Shown in pieces: positions 62,434 through 64,000 of a stretch of DNA of 64,000 bases. The DNA is taken from assembly GCF_003243515.1 (NCBI RefSeq), contig NZ_QFRA01000003.1, positions 145,100 to 209,099 on the forward strand, written 5' to 3'. A program made the translations under genes and the position numbers. A model generated the notes under the pieces. It saw nothing but the letters and a program-made list of their open reading frames with translations, did no database searches and was not told where the DNA came from. Within the stretch, counting starts at the first letter, position 1; the number at the start of each line of letters is the position of its first letter. This DNA comes from Corynebacterium kroppenstedtii (GTDB lineage: Bacteria > Actinomycetota > Actinomycetes > Mycobacteriales > Mycobacteriaceae).

Positions 62434-63804
62434 ATGGATCGACCTCTACGTGTGGCCGTCATTGGCTCCGGACCAGCTGGTATTTACGCTTCAGATGCCC
62501 TCATGAAGAAATACGACGGCGACGTCGCCATTGATCTTTTTGAAAAAATGCCAGCCCCCTTTGGCCTTATCCGTTATGGCGTTGCGCCCGACCACCCGCG
62601 CATCAAGGGAATTATTAAGTCTCTCCACAAGGTGATGAACAAACCTGAGCTCCGGTTGATCGGAAATGTGGAATACGGCAAGGACATCACCCTGTCCGAA
62701 CTCCAGTCCCTTTACGACGCCGTCATCTTCGCGACGGGAGCCACCGGGGATCGTGCGCTCAACGTCCCTGGTGAGGGTGCCGACGGTTCCTGGGGTGCCG
62801 GAGAATTCGTCGGCTTTTATGATGGCAACCCCCTATTCCAGCGTGATTGGGACTTGCACGCCGAGAAAGTCGGAGTTGTTGGTGTAGGTAACGTCGCGGT
62901 CGATGTTGCCCGTGTGTTAGCAAAAACTGCCGACGAACTACACGTTACTGAAATTCCTGACAATGTGTACGAAGCGCTGAAGAAGAATAAGGCGACGGAA
63001 GTCCACATGTTTGGGCGTCGTGGGCCTGCGCAGGCGAAGTTCACGCCAATGGAGCTCAAGGAACTGGACAAGTCCCCCACCATCCAAGTCATTGTGGACC
63101 CAGAGGATATTCACTACGACGAAGCCTCCGAAGTTACTCGTCGGAGTTCCAAGATTCAGGACATGGTGTGCAGCATCCTGGAGCAGTACGCGATCCGCGA
63201 GATCGAGGATCGCCCCCACAAGCTGTACATCCATTTCTTCGAATCTCCAGTAGAGATCCTCACGAAAGACGGCAAGGTCACCGGGTTGCGCACTGAGCGC
63301 ACCGAGCTCGACGGCAACGGTGGAATCCACGGCACCGGAAACTACAAGGATTGGGAGTTGGGGGCTGTCTATCACGCCGTCGGATACCGGTCTGACCCCG
63401 CCGAGGAAATCCCCTTCGACAGCAAGCACCACGTGATTCCCAACATCGCCGGGCGCATTGTGCGAGAGGCCGGGTCGGAGGAAACGCTCGACGGGTTGTA
63501 TACCACGGGCTGGATTAAGCGCGGACCTGTCGGCTTGATCGGAAACACGAAGGGCGACGCGAACGAAACCGTCGACTGTCTGCTGGAAGACCTTGAAAAT
63601 GGGGTGCTGGCCGAACCAGAGACGACAGATCCCGACGCGGTGCTGGGCTTGCTTCGCGATAAGGGCGTGGAGATGACCTCCTGGGAGGGCTACCACGCGC
63701 TCGAGGCGTACGAGCATGAGCTCGGCGAGAAGGAAGATCGCGAGCAGAAGAAGGTTGTCGAGTGGGACGACATGGTAGTTCACTCGCGGGTGAGTCAGAA
63801 GTGA
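62434..63804 (+). CDS. fprA: Ferredoxin/adrenodoxin-type NADP+ reductase FprA
   Basis: A 456-residue flavoprotein that passes electrons from NADPH through FAD to ferredoxin. The FAD-binding Rossmann motif is RVAVIGSGPAGIYASDALMK, followed by FGLIRYGVAPDHPRIKGI and the NADP-binding VVGVGNVAVDVARVLAK. The end has GLYTTGWIKRGPVGLIGNTK with the usual GxGxIGTNK-like pattern. The frame is open from 62341, but homology and a ribosome-binding site place the start at 62434. In Mycobacterium fprA is also near this region's genes only in part. A strong terminator follows. Confidence 0.94.
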   Translation: MDRPLRVAVIGSGPAGIYASDALMKKYDGDVAIDLFEKMPAPFGLIRYGVAPDHPRIKGIIKSLHKVMNKPELRLIGNVEYGKDITLSELQSLYDAVIFATGATGDRALNVPGEGADGSWGAGEFVGFYDGNPLFQRDWDLHAEKVGVVGVGNVAVDVARVLAKTADELHVTEIPDNVYEALKKNKATEVHMFGRRGPAQAKFTPMELKELDKSPTIQVIVDPEDIHYDEASEVTRRSSKIQDMVCSILEQYAIREIEDRPHKLYIHFFESPVEILTKDGKVTGLRTERTELDGNGGIHGTGNYKDWELGAVYHAVGYRSDPAEEIPFDSKHHVIPNIAGRIVREAGSEETLDGLYTTGWIKRGPVGLIGNTKGDANETVDCLLEDLENGVLAEPETTDPDAVLGLLRDKGVEMTSWEGYHALEAYEHELGEKEDREQKKVVEWDDMVVHSRVSQK

Positions 63805-63810
63805 TGGTGA

Positions 63811-63846
63811 GCCCCCGGACTTCGTAGATGACGAAGTGCCGGGGGC
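63811..63846 (+). terminator. Intrinsic terminator-like hairpin after fprA
   Basis: GCCCCCGGACTTCG (63811-63824) pairs with CGAAGTGCCGGGGGC (63832-63846) except for one bulged base, giving a very stable stem six bases after the fprA stop. No T-run follows, so it may be a processing or bidirectional hairpin. Confidence 0.7.
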
Positions 63847-63917
63847 AAGTTGCATTTCGGGGGCCAGCTCGGGGTTGGGGGTTTCGGGTTATACGCCAAA
63901 ATGTGTCCGCGTGCCGG

Positions 63918-64000
63918 AAACTGTGGGGGTATATCGGGATCGGTGGTGAAAACTGTGGGGGTATATGGGCGAAAAATGGCCGAAAATTGACCATATACCC
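63918..64000. repeat. Short direct and inverted repeats at the right edge
   Basis: AAACTGTGGGGGTATAT occurs at 63918-63934 and again at 63950-63966. GGGTATATGG (63959-63968) returns as its reverse complement CCATATACCC at 63991-64000, the window's last bases. This looks like a repeated operator or the edge of a mobile element continuing outside. Confidence 0.5.

Noticed and set aside
1..64000. tRNA, rRNA and CRISPR arrays
   Set aside because: Reading the gaps I found no TψC-like GGTTCGAATCC arm, no rRNA sequence and no regularly spaced repeats; a dedicated RNA search could still find one I missed.

Overview
The window reads as a chromosomal segment of a Corynebacterium-type actinobacterium. 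GC-rich codon use, the cluster tilS-hpt-ftsH-folE-folP-folBK-DUF3180-DUF6779-panC-lysS, the glnX-glnH-pknG operon, a CIRCE-controlled groEL2 next to ppk2, and a ybdK/LytR_C/DUF3263/def/GNAT/xthA block also known from mycobacteria all point there. In C. glutamicum the porin genes porA and porH lie between ppk2 and groEL2. Here that gap is 280 bp and holds only a terminator, which would fit a lineage without a mycolate outer membrane, such as the C. kroppenstedtii group. The species call is an inference.

Layout. 1-3.2 kb: the start of a DtxR/MntR-type repressor gene and a divergent manganese-type ABC importer (mntABC) with a palindrome inside its promoter. 3.2-6.6 kb: a glutaminase whose STAS tail is split by two frameshifts, a GNAT acetyltransferase, DUF3017 and folD. 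7.0-9.0 kb: two secreted hydrolases, a matrixin-like zinc protease and a Tat-exported N-formylglutamate-amidohydrolase-like protein. 9.5-12.1 kb: an accessory patch with a wrecked IS110-family transposase, a locus resembling a halocin C8-type cysteine-rich bacteriocin (precursor interrupted by one in-frame TGA, followed by a 34-residue membrane peptide and a hairpin), and the last codons of a tyrosine recombinase. 12.1-15.0 kb: two acyl-CoA dehydrogenases (fadE23/fadE24 type). 15.2-28.7 kb: a long minus-strand block for lysyl-tRNA synthetase, pantothenate, folate, FtsH protease, purine salvage, tRNA lysidine and PBP4; ppa diverges from it. 29.3-33.8 kb: a ugpAEBC glycerol-3-phosphate importer whose binding protein is frameshifted. 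33.9-38.0 kb: a secreted protein, a rhodanese, and a MarR regulator coupled to a degenerate NRPS-type adenylation protein. 38.0-43.9 kb: ppk2, groEL2 with CIRCE, an M20 dipeptidase, and a stand-alone LeuA-type regulatory domain preceded by a possible leaderless Leu-rich leader ORF. 43.9-52.2 kb: ybdK, LytR_C, DUF3263, def, GNAT, xthA, a frameshifted MarR gene and an ABC-2 exporter. 52.4-57.5 kb: glnX-glnH-pknG, which senses amino acids and controls 2-oxoglutarate dehydrogenase through OdhI in relatives. 57.7-63.8 kb: an L,D-transpeptidase, a small membrane protein, pta-ackA and fprA. The last 80 bases hold a short direct and inverted repeat.

Functionally most of the window is conserved housekeeping: metal uptake, one-carbon and folate metabolism, cell-wall editing, protein quality control, acetate overflow and nitrogen signalling. 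The notable parts are the bacteriocin-like locus, the LeuA-domain gene with its leader, the degenerate adenylation protein, and several genes broken by single small lesions, which may be true decay or sequencing errors. I saw no tRNA, rRNA or CRISPR array.
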